64,000 nucleotides of DNA from Sphingomonas_B tabacisoli (GCF_042678385.1 NZ_JBHUDY010000001.1:1674001-1738000); one strand, 5' to 3'. Positions 43,466 to 52,580 are shown, counted from the stretch's first letter. A program made the numbers and translations. Notes: a model not told the origin generated them from the letters alone.

Positions 43466-44848
43466 CTATTCTTCGTCTCGGGAGTCCGCGAGGCCCAGCA
43501 GCTTCAGCTTCCGGTGCAACGCTGAACGCTCCATTCCGATGAAGCTCGCAGTGCGCGATATGTTCCCGGAAAAGCGACGAATTTGGACGCGAAGATATTC
43601 GCGCTCGAAGGTTTCCCGCGCTTCGCGAAGCGGCGCGCCCATCATTGCCGTCGTGGTCGCGTTCGAAGCGAGCTGCGGCTGATCGCTCAGCACTTCGGCG
43701 GGAAGCATATCGATGTCGATTCGCCCGATTCGGTCACCCGGCGCCATGATGATGGTGCGCTCGACGATATTGCGGAGCTGGCGGACGTTGCCCGGCCAGT
43801 CATAGGCCTGCAGCGCGGCCATCGCGTCGCCGGCCACTTCCGGGGTCGGCACACGCCGTTCGGAGGCGTAGCGGGCGACGAAATGGTCGACGAGCGATGG
43901 AATGTCCTCGCGGCGTTCGGTCAAGGGCGGCAAGTGCACCGGCACCACGTTCAGCCGGTAATATAGATCCTCGCGGAACCGCCCGCCCGAAATCTCGTCC
44001 GGCAGATGCCGCGACGTGGCCGAGACCACGCGGACATCGACCTTCACCGTGCGCTGCCCGCCGACCCGCGCGAAGCTCTGGTCGGTCAGCACGCGCAGGA
44101 TCTTCGCCTGGGTGGTAACGGGCATGTCGGCGATCTCGTCGAGGAACAAGGTCCCGCCATGTGCCTGTTCGAGTAGGCCGGGACGCGCGAGCTCGCCCCC
44201 CTCCTCCACACCGAACAATTCCTCCTCGACGCGTTCCGGCGTCATCCGTGCTGCGCTGACCACCACGAACGGCGCTTCGGCGCGCGGGCTCCAGAGGTGC
44301 AGCAGCCGCGCTGCGACTTCCTTGCCGACGCCCGCCGGGCCGGTGATCAGCACGCGGCTGCCGGTCGCCGCCACCCGCTTCAGGGTCGCGCGAACCTGAT
44401 TGATCGCGGACGAGCTCCCGGTCAGCTCGTCGCCGCCGCCGACCTGTGCTTTCAGCGTCGCATTCTCGCGCCGCAACCGCTCGGTCTCGGTCGCCCGGCT
44501 GACGAGCAGCAGCAGGCGCTCGGCCTCGAACGGCTTTTCGATAAAATCGGCGGCGCCGCGGCGCACGGCCGCCACCGCCGTGTCCAGATTGCCATGGCCG
44601 GAGATGACAAGCACAGGCAGCGACGGGTCGCGCCGCTTGATTTCGTCGAGCGTTTCGAGACCGTCGAGCCGCGAGCCCTGCAGCCACACGTCGAGCAGCA
44701 CCAGCGACGGCCGCCGGTCGCGGATCGCGTCCAGCGCCGCGTCGCTGTCCGCCGCGGTGCGGGTCGCATAGCCCTCGTCTTCCAGCACGCCGGAGACGAG
44801 ATCGCGAATATCCTGTTCGTCGTCGACGATAAGTACGTCCAGCGCCAC
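43466..44848 (-). CDS. ntrX: nitrogen-assimilation/redox response regulator NtrX
   Basis: 460 residues: receiver domain with phospho-acceptor Asp53 and Lys105, AAA+ domain with Walker A GPAGVGKE at 170-177, and a C-terminal Fis-type helix-turn-helix. The sigma-54 contact loop GAFTGA is absent (the segment after ELFG reads VEEGGELARPG), as in other NtrX proteins, so classic sigma-54 activation is unlikely. It starts 4 bases after ntrY, its cognate kinase. NtrYX systems control nitrogen metabolism, respiration and envelope functions in Alphaproteobacteria. Confidence 0.93.
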   Translation of the reverse strand: MALDVLIVDDEQDIRDLVSGVLEDEGYATRTAADSDAALDAIRDRRPSLVLLDVWLQGSRLDGLETLDEIKRRDPSLPVLVISGHGNLDTAVAAVRRGAADFIEKPFEAERLLLLVSRATETERLRRENATLKAQVGGGDELTGSSSAINQVRATLKRVAATGSRVLITGPAGVGKEVAARLLHLWSPRAEAPFVVVSAARMTPERVEEELFGVEEGGELARPGLLEQAHGGTLFLDEIADMPVTTQAKILRVLTDQSFARVGGQRTVKVDVRVVSATSRHLPDEISGGRFREDLYYRLNVVPVHLPPLTERREDIPSLVDHFVARYASERRVPTPEVAGDAMAALQAYDWPGNVRQLRNIVERTIIMAPGDRIGRIDIDMLPAEVLSDQPQLASNATTTAMMGAPLREARETFEREYLRVQIRRFSGNISRTASFIGMERSALHRKLKLLGLADSRDEE

Positions 44849-44852
44849 GCCT

Positions 44853-47144
44853 TCAGCTCCGTGTCAGCGCGATGGGGGCGCGCTCTTCTTCAATGTCCTG
44901 TTCGCGGTCGGCGAGCGGCGCCAGCGCCTCGGGATCGAGCGTGATGCAAACGATGGTACCGCCCCCTTCCCTGTCCTTCAGCTCGATCGTGCCGAAATGC
45001 TCCTCGACGATCTTCTTGACGATCGCGAGCCCAAGGCCGGTGCCGCGGACGCGGGTCGTCATATAGGGCTCGAACAGCCGCCCACGATCGGGGGGCAGGC
45101 CGGCGCCATTATCTTCGATTTCGATCAGCAGGTGCCGATCGTCGGCCTTCGTAATCCGCATTTCGATCTGGCCCTCGACCGGGCCTGATTCGCATTTTCT
45201 TTCAATCGCTTCAACGCCGTTCTTGACGAGGTTCGTAAGTGCCTGGCCCAATTGCCGCCGGTCGCACACCAGCGTCGGCGACGGGTCGGGCGCGTCCAGC
45301 GTAAAGCGGATGCCGGGATGCGCGACTTCGTGCAGGAAGAGCGACTGGCGCGCTATGTCGACCACGGCTTCGGCACGGAACAACGGTTTCGGCATGCGCG
45401 CGAAGGACGAGAATTCGTCGACCATGCGGCGAAGATCGCCGACCTGCCGCACGATCGTCTCAGTCAGCCGGTCGAAGGTCGAGCGGTCGTTGGTGATGTC
45501 CTTGCCGTAACGGCGCTGCAGCCGCTCGGCGGCGAGCTGGATCGGGGTGAGCGGGTTCTTGATCTCGTGCGCGATGCGGCGCGCCACGTCGGACCAGGCC
45601 GCACGGCGCTGGTCGAGCAATTGCTGGGTGATGTCGTCGAACGTCAGCACCGATCCGCGCTCGTTGACGACGATCTTGACCGCGAGCGTTCGCGGATCGC
45701 CGCCGCTGGTGAGCTGCACCACTTCCTCGCGGTCATGGCCGTCGAGGAGAGCGCCGAGTTCGGGCGCAATATCGCCGATCTTATGGCCGACCTCGTTGCC
45801 CCCCGCTTTCAGCAGCGCGGCCGCCGAGCTGTTCATCAGGCGGATGCTGCCGTCCGGATCGGCGGAAATCACGCCTGCCGTCACGCCCGACAGCACGGCC
45901 TCGGTGAAGGCGCTGCGGCGGTCGAGCTGGTCGTTCGCGGTCACGAGCTGCTGGGTCTGTTCCTCCAGCCGATGAGTCATCCGGTTGAAGGCATTGGCGA
46001 GCGTGCCGATTTCGTCGCGCTCTCGTGGTGTCTCGACCCGCGCCGACAAGTCGCCCGCTGTTACCTTGCGCGCGGCATCGACCAGTTCGCCTACCGGCCG
46101 CACCAGCCGATCCGCCACGCGCAGGGCGATCCACACCGCGGCCCCGACGATCAGCAGCGAGATCAGCAACAGCGCGGCGTTGAAGCGCAATTGCAGCGAC
46201 CGCGTCCGCTCCAGCAGTGCATTATAGTCGCGCAGTACCGCCTTCGCGCGGGCGCTCTGGCTGCGCGCCTGCGGGTCGGAGAGGCGGGACGCGTACACGA
46301 AGGTGTTCGTGTCCGGCATCAGCTTGGTGACGGCCTCTATCCGGTCAGGGCTGTCTGTGACCACCACCGGCTCACCCCGATTGAGCCGCGAGACGACTTC
46401 GGGCGAGACGCGCCGTTCGACCGGCCGCGCGTCCGGGTTCACCATCGCCAAGGTGCGGGCGCTGCCGTCGACGCTGATCGCCACGATCGCCGACTCGCTG
46501 AACTTGCGCGAGAGCACCTGCCAGCCATAGCCCTGTGCGAATTCGGGGCTGTCGGAGCGCGCCTGCGCCAGATAGTCGCGCAAGTCGCCGGCCATCGTCA
46601 CCGTCTCGGCGGCGACTTCCTGCCGCTTCTCCTGATAATAGCCCTGCGCCAGCTCGCCGGCATTCTCGAGCATGCCGCGCGCACGGTCCGAGAACCAGAA
46701 CTCGACCCCGTATTGGAACAGCAGCGACGCGAAGATCACGACCAGGATAGTCGGGACTGCCGCGATCACCGAGAACAAGGCGACGAGGCGCACGTGCAGC
46801 CGCCCTCCTCCGCCGATCGGCGACTGGGCGGCGCGCTTGCGGGCCACCCGCCTGCCCCACAGCACCAGCAGCGCCATGGCCGGTACGAGGTTGGCGATCA
46901 GCAGTAGCGCGACCAGGGGGGGCGCGAGCGGCGTATTCCCCGGCTGACTGATCAGCCAGAGGTAAGTGCCGACCGCGATGCCGATCGCGGCAAGCAGCGT
47001 CAGCAGCTCGACCGCGGGCATGTAGCGCGAGCGACGGTAGATCACGGACAGAGTCCGGCGCCACCGTGGAGTTCGGATCGGAGAGTCGGCCAGGCCGGCA
47101 TTCATCGTTGCAGAGATACAACAGTTTAACGACTTGCCAAACAT
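44853..47144 (-). CDS. ntrY: sensor histidine kinase NtrY
   Basis: Membrane sensor kinase, about 763 residues: N-terminal transmembrane helices (near residues 46-65, 72-92 and 120-140), a periplasmic sensor region, another helix before a HAMP domain, a PAS domain, the HisKA domain with the phospho-His in RRIAHEIKNPLTPIQLAAERL, and an ATPase domain with LVKNGVEAI and GTGLGLAIVKK. I choose the ATG at 47144 because GGAGG (47153-47157) lies 8 bases upstream; ATG 47105 is an alternative without a ribosome-binding site. It follows dusB by 40 bases. Confidence 0.92.
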   Translation of the reverse strand: MFGKSLNCCISATMNAGLADSPIRTPRWRRTLSVIYRRSRYMPAVELLTLLAAIGIAVGTYLWLISQPGNTPLAPPLVALLLIANLVPAMALLVLWGRRVARKRAAQSPIGGGGRLHVRLVALFSVIAAVPTILVVIFASLLFQYGVEFWFSDRARGMLENAGELAQGYYQEKRQEVAAETVTMAGDLRDYLAQARSDSPEFAQGYGWQVLSRKFSESAIVAISVDGSARTLAMVNPDARPVERRVSPEVVSRLNRGEPVVVTDSPDRIEAVTKLMPDTNTFVYASRLSDPQARSQSARAKAVLRDYNALLERTRSLQLRFNAALLLISLLIVGAAVWIALRVADRLVRPVGELVDAARKVTAGDLSARVETPRERDEIGTLANAFNRMTHRLEEQTQQLVTANDQLDRRSAFTEAVLSGVTAGVISADPDGSIRLMNSSAAALLKAGGNEVGHKIGDIAPELGALLDGHDREEVVQLTSGGDPRTLAVKIVVNERGSVLTFDDITQQLLDQRRAAWSDVARRIAHEIKNPLTPIQLAAERLQRRYGKDITNDRSTFDRLTETIVRQVGDLRRMVDEFSSFARMPKPLFRAEAVVDIARQSLFLHEVAHPGIRFTLDAPDPSPTLVCDRRQLGQALTNLVKNGVEAIERKCESGPVEGQIEMRITKADDRHLLIEIEDNGAGLPPDRGRLFEPYMTTRVRGTGLGLAIVKKIVEEHFGTIELKDREGGGTIVCITLDPEALAPLADREQDIEEERAPIALTRS

Positions 47145-47184
47145 ATGTTGCGCCTCCGCAACAGCATTTCGGCGCAATCAGCTC

Positions 47185-48183
47185 TCAGGCGGCGGCGCGG
47201 CTCAGCCAGGGAGTGTAGAATTCGCGCAACATGGTGAGCACGGTCGCGCCATCGGGCTCTTGGTTCACGCGGTTGCGGAACTCGGCCGATCCGGTCAGGC
47301 CCTTGGTGTACCAGCCGATATGCTTGCGGGCCATGTTGACCCCGGTCATCTCACCATAATGTGCGAGCATCGCTTCGTAATGCTCGACAATCAGGTGATA
47401 TTGTTCCTCGATGCTCGGGTCGGGGAGCGCCACGCCGTGCGCGAACCAGTGCATCACCTGGCGGAGCAGCCACGGCTTTCCGTAAGCCCCGCGCCCGATC
47501 ATCACGCCGTCCGCGCTGGACTGCTCCAGCGCCTTTTCCGCATCGGCGATCGAGCAGATGTCGCCGTTGACGATCACCGGCACCGAAACCGCGTCCTTGA
47601 CCTTGCGGACAAACGCCCAGTCCGCCTCGCCCTTGTACATCTGGCAGCGGGTGCGGCCGTGGATCGTGATCATCTGCACGCCGAGGTCTTCGGCGATCCG
47701 CGCAAGCTCCGGCGCATTGAGGCTCGCATGATCCCAGCCCATCCGCGTCTTCAGCGTGACGGGCACCTTCACCGCCTTGACCGTCGCTTCGATGATCGCG
47801 GCGGCAAGCGGGATATCGCGCATCAGCGCGGAGCCGGCGTCGCCGTTCACGACCTTCTTCACCGGACAGCCCATGTTGATGTCGATGATCGCCGCCCCGC
47901 GATCCTCGTTGAGCTTCGCCGCCTCGGCCATCTCCCGGGGCGAGCAGCCGGCAAGCTGCATCGACACCGGTTCCTCGACCGGATCCCAGGCCGCTTTCTG
48001 CAGCGACTGGCGCGTTTCCCGGATCATCGCCTGGCTCGCGATCATCTCCGTGACGTTCAGCCCCGAGCCGTAGCGCCGCACGATGCGACGGAACGGCAGA
48101 TCGGTGACGCCAGTCATCGGCGCCAGGATCACTGGCGTCTCGATCCGCACGGGACCGATCTGGATGGGGTTCAAGCGAGCCAT
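47185..48183 (-). CDS. dusB: tRNA-dihydrouridine synthase DusB
   Basis: FMN enzyme reducing uridine in the tRNA D-loop. 332 residues, TIM barrel; catalytic Cys106 in NMGCPVKKV, LAPMTGVTDLPFR at the N-terminus, and ITIHGRTRCQMYKG. The start is the ATG at 48181-48183. In most Alphaproteobacteria dusB (nifR3) leads an ntrBC-ntrYX operon; here ntrB and ntrC are missing and ntrY follows directly. It is divergent from ispDF. Confidence 0.96.
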   Translation of the reverse strand: MARLNPIQIGPVRIETPVILAPMTGVTDLPFRRIVRRYGSGLNVTEMIASQAMIRETRQSLQKAAWDPVEEPVSMQLAGCSPREMAEAAKLNEDRGAAIIDINMGCPVKKVVNGDAGSALMRDIPLAAAIIEATVKAVKVPVTLKTRMGWDHASLNAPELARIAEDLGVQMITIHGRTRCQMYKGEADWAFVRKVKDAVSVPVIVNGDICSIADAEKALEQSSADGVMIGRGAYGKPWLLRQVMHWFAHGVALPDPSIEEQYHLIVEHYEAMLAHYGEMTGVNMARKHIGWYTKGLTGSAEFRNRVNQEPDGATVLTMLREFYTPWLSRAAA

Positions 48184-48248
48184 GAGAGCGGCCGCACATA
48201 GCGTCCAAGCCCCTTTTCGGCAAGGATAAGGGCGGCTAACGGGCGCGA

Positions 48249-49397
48249 GTGAACAGGGTCGTCGCATTGATTGTCGCCGCCGGCAAAGGCGAACGCGCGG
48301 GCGGCGGCGTGCCGAAGCAGTTCCGCGCCATCGCCGGCAAGCCGATCATCGCACACGCCTATGACCGTCTCGCCCAGCATCCGCGTATCGATGGCATCGT
48401 GATCGTGGCCGCCGACGAGACGCAGCTTCGCGAGGCGCTTGGCGATCGTCCCTTGCTTGCCGTCGCGCAGGGCGGCGCGACCCGGCGTCTGTCCGTCCGC
48501 GCCGGCCTGGACGCGATCGAGGCGCTCGGCGGCGCCGATATCGTGCTCATTCACGACGCCGCCCGGCCTTTGGTGCCGAGCGCGGTGGTCGACCGCCTGC
48601 TGGCCGCGCTGGAGCAAGCATCGGGCGCCGTCCCCACCCTCGCCGTTGCCGACACGCTCGTCCGAAAGGACGATGGAACGCTGGCCGATCGCGACGCCCT
48701 CGCTCGCGTGCAGACCCCCCAGGCTTTTCGTTTCGCTGACATCATGACGTCACATCGCGCATGGAACGAAGCGGCCGAACCGACCGATGACGCGCAAATG
48801 GCGCGTTCGGCCGGCTTCCCGGTGGCGCTGGTCGAAGGAGACCCGATGCTCGACAAGATCACGCGCCCCGAGGATTTCGCACTCGCCGAAGCCCGGCTCG
48901 GCCAGCGCCTCTTCCGCACCGGGATGGGCTTCGATGTCCACCGGCTCGCCGAAGGCGAGGAGCTATGGCTGGGCGGCATCCTGATCCCGCATGACAAGGG
49001 GCTGGCCGGCCATTCGGACGCGGACGTCGCGCTGCATGCAATCACCGACGCGATCCTGGGCGCGATGGCCGCGGGCGATATCGGCCAGCATTTCCCGCCC
49101 AGCGAGCCGCAATGGCGCGGCGCGCCTTCGTCGCGCTTCCTGGAACACGCCGCTTCGCTGGCCGCGGACCAGGGCGCCCGTATCGAGCATGTCGACCTGA
49201 CGATCATCTGCGAAGCGCCCAAGATCGGCCCACATCGGGACGCCATCCGTGCCTGCATCGCCGCGCTGTTGCGGCTGCCTCTCGGACGGATTAGCGTCAA
49301 GGCGACCACGACGGAGCGGCTCGGCTTTACCGGGCGTGGCGAAGGCATCGCTGCGCAGGCGATCGCGACCGTCAGTTTCCGGGGGGACGGACAATGA
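48249..49397 (+). CDS. ispDF: bifunctional IspD/IspF isoprenoid enzyme
   Basis: 382 residues, GTG start. The N-terminal IspD domain (about 1-220; VAAGKGERAGGGVPKQF and HDAARPLV) makes CDP-methylerythritol. The C-terminal IspF domain (from about 223; GMGFDVHRL and GHSDADVALHAITDA) makes the cyclic diphosphate. The fusion is usual in Alphaproteobacteria. The dxr gene at 58.5 kb supplies the preceding step of the same MEP pathway. It overlaps the next gene by 4 bases. Confidence 0.96.
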   Translation: MNRVVALIVAAGKGERAGGGVPKQFRAIAGKPIIAHAYDRLAQHPRIDGIVIVAADETQLREALGDRPLLAVAQGGATRRLSVRAGLDAIEALGGADIVLIHDAARPLVPSAVVDRLLAALEQASGAVPTLAVADTLVRKDDGTLADRDALARVQTPQAFRFADIMTSHRAWNEAAEPTDDAQMARSAGFPVALVEGDPMLDKITRPEDFALAEARLGQRLFRTGMGFDVHRLAEGEELWLGGILIPHDKGLAGHSDADVALHAITDAILGAMAAGDIGQHFPPSEPQWRGAPSSRFLEHAASLAADQGARIEHVDLTIICEAPKIGPHRDAIRACIAALLRLPLGRISVKATTTERLGFTGRGEGIAAQAIATVSFRGDGQ

Positions 49398-49933
49398 AAT
49401 CATTTCGCATCGGCGCCGCGATCGTTGCGCTCATATTGCCGCTTCAGAGCGTCGCTGCCGCCGAGCAAAGTTGCCTGACGCCTCCCGAGGCTCAGGCGCT
49501 GATCACCTCGTTCCTTCCCGACCTGATCCTCGCCACGCGCGACGGTTGCCGCGCCAGCTTGCCCGCCGACGCGTTCCTTGTCCGCTCGGGCGAGGCGCTG
49601 GCCGCGCGCTACGATGGCGAAGCAGGGCGCGCCTGGACGGCCGCGCGACCGGCGATGGGCAAGCTGATCGGGGAGGATGCCAAGCTTTTCGACAAGCTGG
49701 ACGATCAGACCACCCGCAAGGTGATCGGCGCCGGCGTCGCCGCCAAGATGGGCGGTTCGGTGAAGGCTAAGGATTGCGAGACGGTCAGCCAGGTCCTCGA
49801 GGCACTGGAGCCACTGCCGCCGGCGAACATGTCGCGGTTGCTGGGCATAGTCTTCGAGGCGGTCGGCCGCGCCAAGAAACAGTCTTCGACGGGCTTTACG
49901 GTATGCCCGCCGCCTGCTCAGGCCGTACGATGA
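49394..49933 (+). CDS. secreted hypothetical protein
   Basis: 179 residues with a signal peptide (hydrophobic core at about 7-20, cut near VAAA|EQ). The mature part has three cysteines (Cys27, one near residue 52 and one near 127) plus a fourth near the C-terminus in TVCPPP. It is helical with no motif I recognise. It overlaps both ispDF and cinA by 4 bases, so it is firmly part of their transcript. A periplasmic role is the only inference. Confidence 0.8.
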   Translation: MKSFRIGAAIVALILPLQSVAAAEQSCLTPPEAQALITSFLPDLILATRDGCRASLPADAFLVRSGEALAARYDGEAGRAWTAARPAMGKLIGEDAKLFDKLDDQTTRKVIGAGVAAKMGGSVKAKDCETVSQVLEALEPLPPANMSRLLGIVFEAVGRAKKQSSTGFTVCPPPAQAVR

Positions 49934-50478
49934 CCGACACACCCCATCCCGTCATCGAATTCCTGCTCCCGCCGGAGCTGGTGGAGAAAGCGCGCGCAGT
50001 GATCGAGGCCAATCGCGCCGTAGGCCGTCGCATTGCCGTCACGGAAAGCTGCACCGGCGGGCTGGTCGGCGCGGCGCTGACGGAGATTCCCGGTTCCTCC
50101 GACGTGTTCGAGGCCAGCCTCGTCACCTATGGCAATGACGCGAAGGTCAAGCTGGCAGGTGTCGCGCTCGACGTGGTGGAGACGTTCGGCGCCGTTTCCA
50201 TCGCGACCGCCTGGGCCATGGCGCAGGGCGCGCTCGCCCGCACCGAAGTGGATGTCGCGGTGGCTATCACAGGAATTGCCGGGCCGGAGGGCGGCTCCGA
50301 GAAGAAGCCGGTCGGGACGGTCGTGTTCGCGCGCGCCGAACGCGACGCCTCACCGGACAAGATCAAGGCCGAGCGCCGCGAGTTCGGCAATCTCGGCCGC
50401 GGGGGCATCCGCCTTCAGGCGGCGCTTTGCGCGCTCGAACTGCTGATGCCCGATGCGGCAATGTCGCGCGCGCCATAG
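49930..50478 (+). CDS. CinA C-terminal-domain protein (PncC-type nicotinamide-nucleotide amidase)
   Basis: 182 residues comprising only the CinA C-terminal domain: AVTESCTGGLVGAALTEIPGSS with the catalytic Ser, TYGNDAKVKLAGV, and AITGIAGPEGGSEKKPVGTV. Family members deamidate NMN to NaMN in NAD salvage. The ATG overlaps the upstream stop by 4 bases. The last 64 bases overlap the convergent ratA-like gene. Confidence 0.9.
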   Translation: MTDTPHPVIEFLLPPELVEKARAVIEANRAVGRRIAVTESCTGGLVGAALTEIPGSSDVFEASLVTYGNDAKVKLAGVALDVVETFGAVSIATAWAMAQGALARTEVDVAVAITGIAGPEGGSEKKPVGTVVFARAERDASPDKIKAERREFGNLGRGGIRLQAALCALELLMPDAAMSRAP

Positions 50479-50900
50479 AGCGCGGCCGCGCGTTCCTCAA
50501 AAGCGCCGATCATCTTCCTGAGCGCGGTGTCGAACACCTGGCCGGCCAGCGCCTCGAACACGCGGTTCTTGAAAGCGAAGTCGACACAGAAATCGACGAG
50601 CGTGCCGTCCTTCCCGTCCGGCCGGAATTTCCAGTCGTTGCTCAGATATTTGAGCGGGCCTTCGAGATAATCGACATGGATATGTTCCGGCCGCTCCTTG
50701 TGGACGCGGCTGGTGAAGCGTTCCCTGAGCGCCTTGAATCCGACGATCAAGTCGGCGACCATTTCGGTCGGTGTGTTGGACCGAACCCGCACCGCCGCGA
50801 CCCAGGGCAGGAATTCGGCATAACGGCCGACATCCGCGACCAGATCGAACATCTGCTCCGGGCTATAGGGCAGTTGCCGGGTTTCGGAATGGCGCGGCAT
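50415..50900 (-). CDS. RatA/COQ10-like START-domain protein
   Basis: 161 residues, SRPBCC/START fold (YSPEQMFDLVADVGRYAEFLPWV at the N-terminus and WKFRPDGKDGTLVDFCVDFAFKNR). Homologues are either the coenzyme-Q-binding COQ10 type or the RatA toxin that blocks 70S assembly; in Alphaproteobacteria, next to lipA, the COQ10-like role is more likely. The ATG overlaps the lipA stop by 1 base. Confidence 0.85.
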   Translation of the reverse strand: MPRHSETRQLPYSPEQMFDLVADVGRYAEFLPWVAAVRVRSNTPTEMVADLIVGFKALRERFTSRVHKERPEHIHVDYLEGPLKYLSNDWKFRPDGKDGTLVDFCVDFAFKNRVFEALAGQVFDTALRKMIGAFEERAAALYGARDIAASGISSSSAQSAA

Positions 50901-51817
50901 CAGCGGCCGAGCTTGGCCTCGCGTGCCGCGCGCATCTTCGCGAAATCGTCGCCGGCGTGATAGCTGGAGCGCGTCAGCGGCGAGGATGCGACCAGCAGGA
51001 AGCCCTTGGCGCGCGCGATCGCTGCATAGGCGTCGAACGCCTTTGGGGTCACGAACTCCTCGACCTTCGCGTGGCGCGGGGTCGGCTGCAGATACTGGCC
51101 CATCGTCAGGAAATCGACATCGGCGGAGCGCATGTCGTCCATCACCTGGTGCACTTCCAGCCGCTGCTCGCCCAGGCCCAGCATGATGCCGGACTTGGTG
51201 AAGATCGACGGGTCCAGCTTCTTGACGCTCTCCAGTAGCCGCAACGACGCATAGTAGCGCGCGCCGGGGCGGATCGTCGGATACAGCCGCGGCACAGTCT
51301 CCAGATTGTGGTTGTAGACGTCGGGCCGCGCCGCGACGATCGCTTCGACGGCCGCTTCATGCTTGTTGCGGAAATCGGGGGTCAGGATCTCGATCGTGGT
51401 GTTCGGCGTGGTCCGGCGCAGCGCCTCGATTACTTTCACGAACTGCGACGCGCCGCCGTCGGGCAGATCGTCGCGGTCGACGGACGTGACGACGATATGC
51501 TCCAGTCCCAGCTCGGCCGCCGCATCGGCGACGTGCTGCGGCTCCTTCGCATCGACCGCGCGCGGCATGCCGGTCTTCACGTTGCAGAAGGCGCAGGCCC
51601 GCGTGCAGGTGTCGCCCAGGATCATCACCGTCGCGTGCTTCTTGGTCCAGCACTCGCCGATGTTCGGGCAGGCCGCTTCCTCGCACACGGTCGCGAGGTT
51701 CAGGCGACGCATCAATTGCTTGGTCTCGGCGAACCCGACGCTGGTCGGCGCTTTCACGCGAATCCAGTCGGGCTTGCGCTGGCGCTGCGGTCTGATGATC
51801 GGGTCGGCTTCGCTCAT
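50900..51817 (-). CDS. lipA: lipoyl synthase
   Basis: Radical SAM enzyme inserting two sulfurs into octanoyl groups on lipoyl domains. 305 residues; the auxiliary cluster uses Cys45, Cys50 and Cys56, and the radical SAM cluster uses Cys71, Cys75 and Cys78 (CTRACAFC). The ATG at 51815-51817 is divergent from the carbonic anhydrase gene, with 65 bases between them. Confidence 0.97.
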   Translation of the reverse strand: MSEADPIIRPQRQRKPDWIRVKAPTSVGFAETKQLMRRLNLATVCEEAACPNIGECWTKKHATVMILGDTCTRACAFCNVKTGMPRAVDAKEPQHVADAAAELGLEHIVVTSVDRDDLPDGGASQFVKVIEALRRTTPNTTIEILTPDFRNKHEAAVEAIVAARPDVYNHNLETVPRLYPTIRPGARYYASLRLLESVKKLDPSIFTKSGIMLGLGEQRLEVHQVMDDMRSADVDFLTMGQYLQPTPRHAKVEEFVTPKAFDAYAAIARAKGFLLVASSPLTRSSYHAGDDFAKMRAAREAKLGR

Positions 51818-51882
51818 GAAGCGCAGATAGCGAGCCTCGCCGCCGCTTGCCACCCCTGCCCTGTCCCCGTAACGCGAGCCGC

Positions 51883-52518
51883 ATGAACAGCGGTTTCGAG
51901 GAACTGATCGCCGGCTATCGCCGGTTTCGCGCGACGGGCTGGTCGCAGCAGCGGGAACGCTGGGCCGAGCTGAAGGAAGGCCAGTCGCCGCGGGCGATGG
52001 TGATCGCCTGTTCGGACAGCCGGGTTGACCCAAGCATCATCTTCGACGTGTCGCCCGGCGAAATCTTCGTCGTGCGTAACGTGGCGGCGCTCGTGCCGCC
52101 GTTCGAGCTTGGCGGCCTGCGCCACGGTGTGTCGGCCGCGCTCGAATTCGCGGTGACGCAGCTCGAAGTGCCGGAAATCATCGTCATGGCGCACGGCGCC
52201 TGCGGCGGGGTCAATGCGGCACTCACGCGCCAATTCCGGGATGCCCCTCCGGGCGAGGGCGGCTTTATCGCGCGCTGGATGTCGATGCTCGACGAATCCC
52301 GCGATCGCATCGTCGCGGAGCTCGGCGAAGGACCGGAAGCAGTCCGCGCGCTGGAGCTGGAGAGCGTGCGCGTCAGCATCGCCAATCTGCGCACGTTTCC
52401 TTGCGTGCCGGTGCGCGAAGCGGCCGGAACGCTGAAGATCCACGGCGCCTATTTCGCGATCGCGGACGGCGTACTGCACGTCCTCGATGAAGCGACGGGA
52501 CGTTTCTCCGCGGCCTGA
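51883..52518 (+). CDS. can: beta-class carbonic anhydrase
   Basis: Interconverts CO2 and bicarbonate. 211 residues; zinc ligands Cys43, His104 and Cys107 with the Asp45-Arg pair (ACSDSRVD and AHGACGG). The ATG at 51883 is chosen over possible upstream non-ATG codons. Bicarbonate feeds carboxylases such as the accD-containing enzyme. Confidence 0.95.
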   Translation: MNSGFEELIAGYRRFRATGWSQQRERWAELKEGQSPRAMVIACSDSRVDPSIIFDVSPGEIFVVRNVAALVPPFELGGLRHGVSAALEFAVTQLEVPEIIVMAHGACGGVNAALTRQFRDAPPGEGGFIARWMSMLDESRDRIVAELGEGPEAVRALELESVRVSIANLRTFPCVPVREAAGTLKIHGAYFAIADGVLHVLDEATGRFSAA

Positions 52519-52521
52519 ATC

Positions 52522-52547
52522 GGAACGGGTGTGCCTCTCAAGCCGTT
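52522..52547 (+). promoter_or_regulatory. EcfG-type general stress promoter
   Basis: GGAAC (52522-52526), exactly 17 bases, then CGTT (52544-52547). This is a full match to the GGAAC-N16/17-CGTT consensus of the alphaproteobacterial general stress sigma factor EcfG. It ends 33 bases upstream of the ATG at 52581, giving a leader of roughly 25-28 bases. It begins 3 bases after the carbonic anhydrase stop. Confidence 0.7.
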
Positions 52548-52580
52548 AAGGCGGCAGGTTCGTTGAGAGGAGAGAACGAA

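Noticed and set aside
45252..46907. Long plus-strand open frame opposite ntrY
   Set aside because: It mirrors codon bias of the real kinase gene; no recognisable motif and composition is unlike a real protein.
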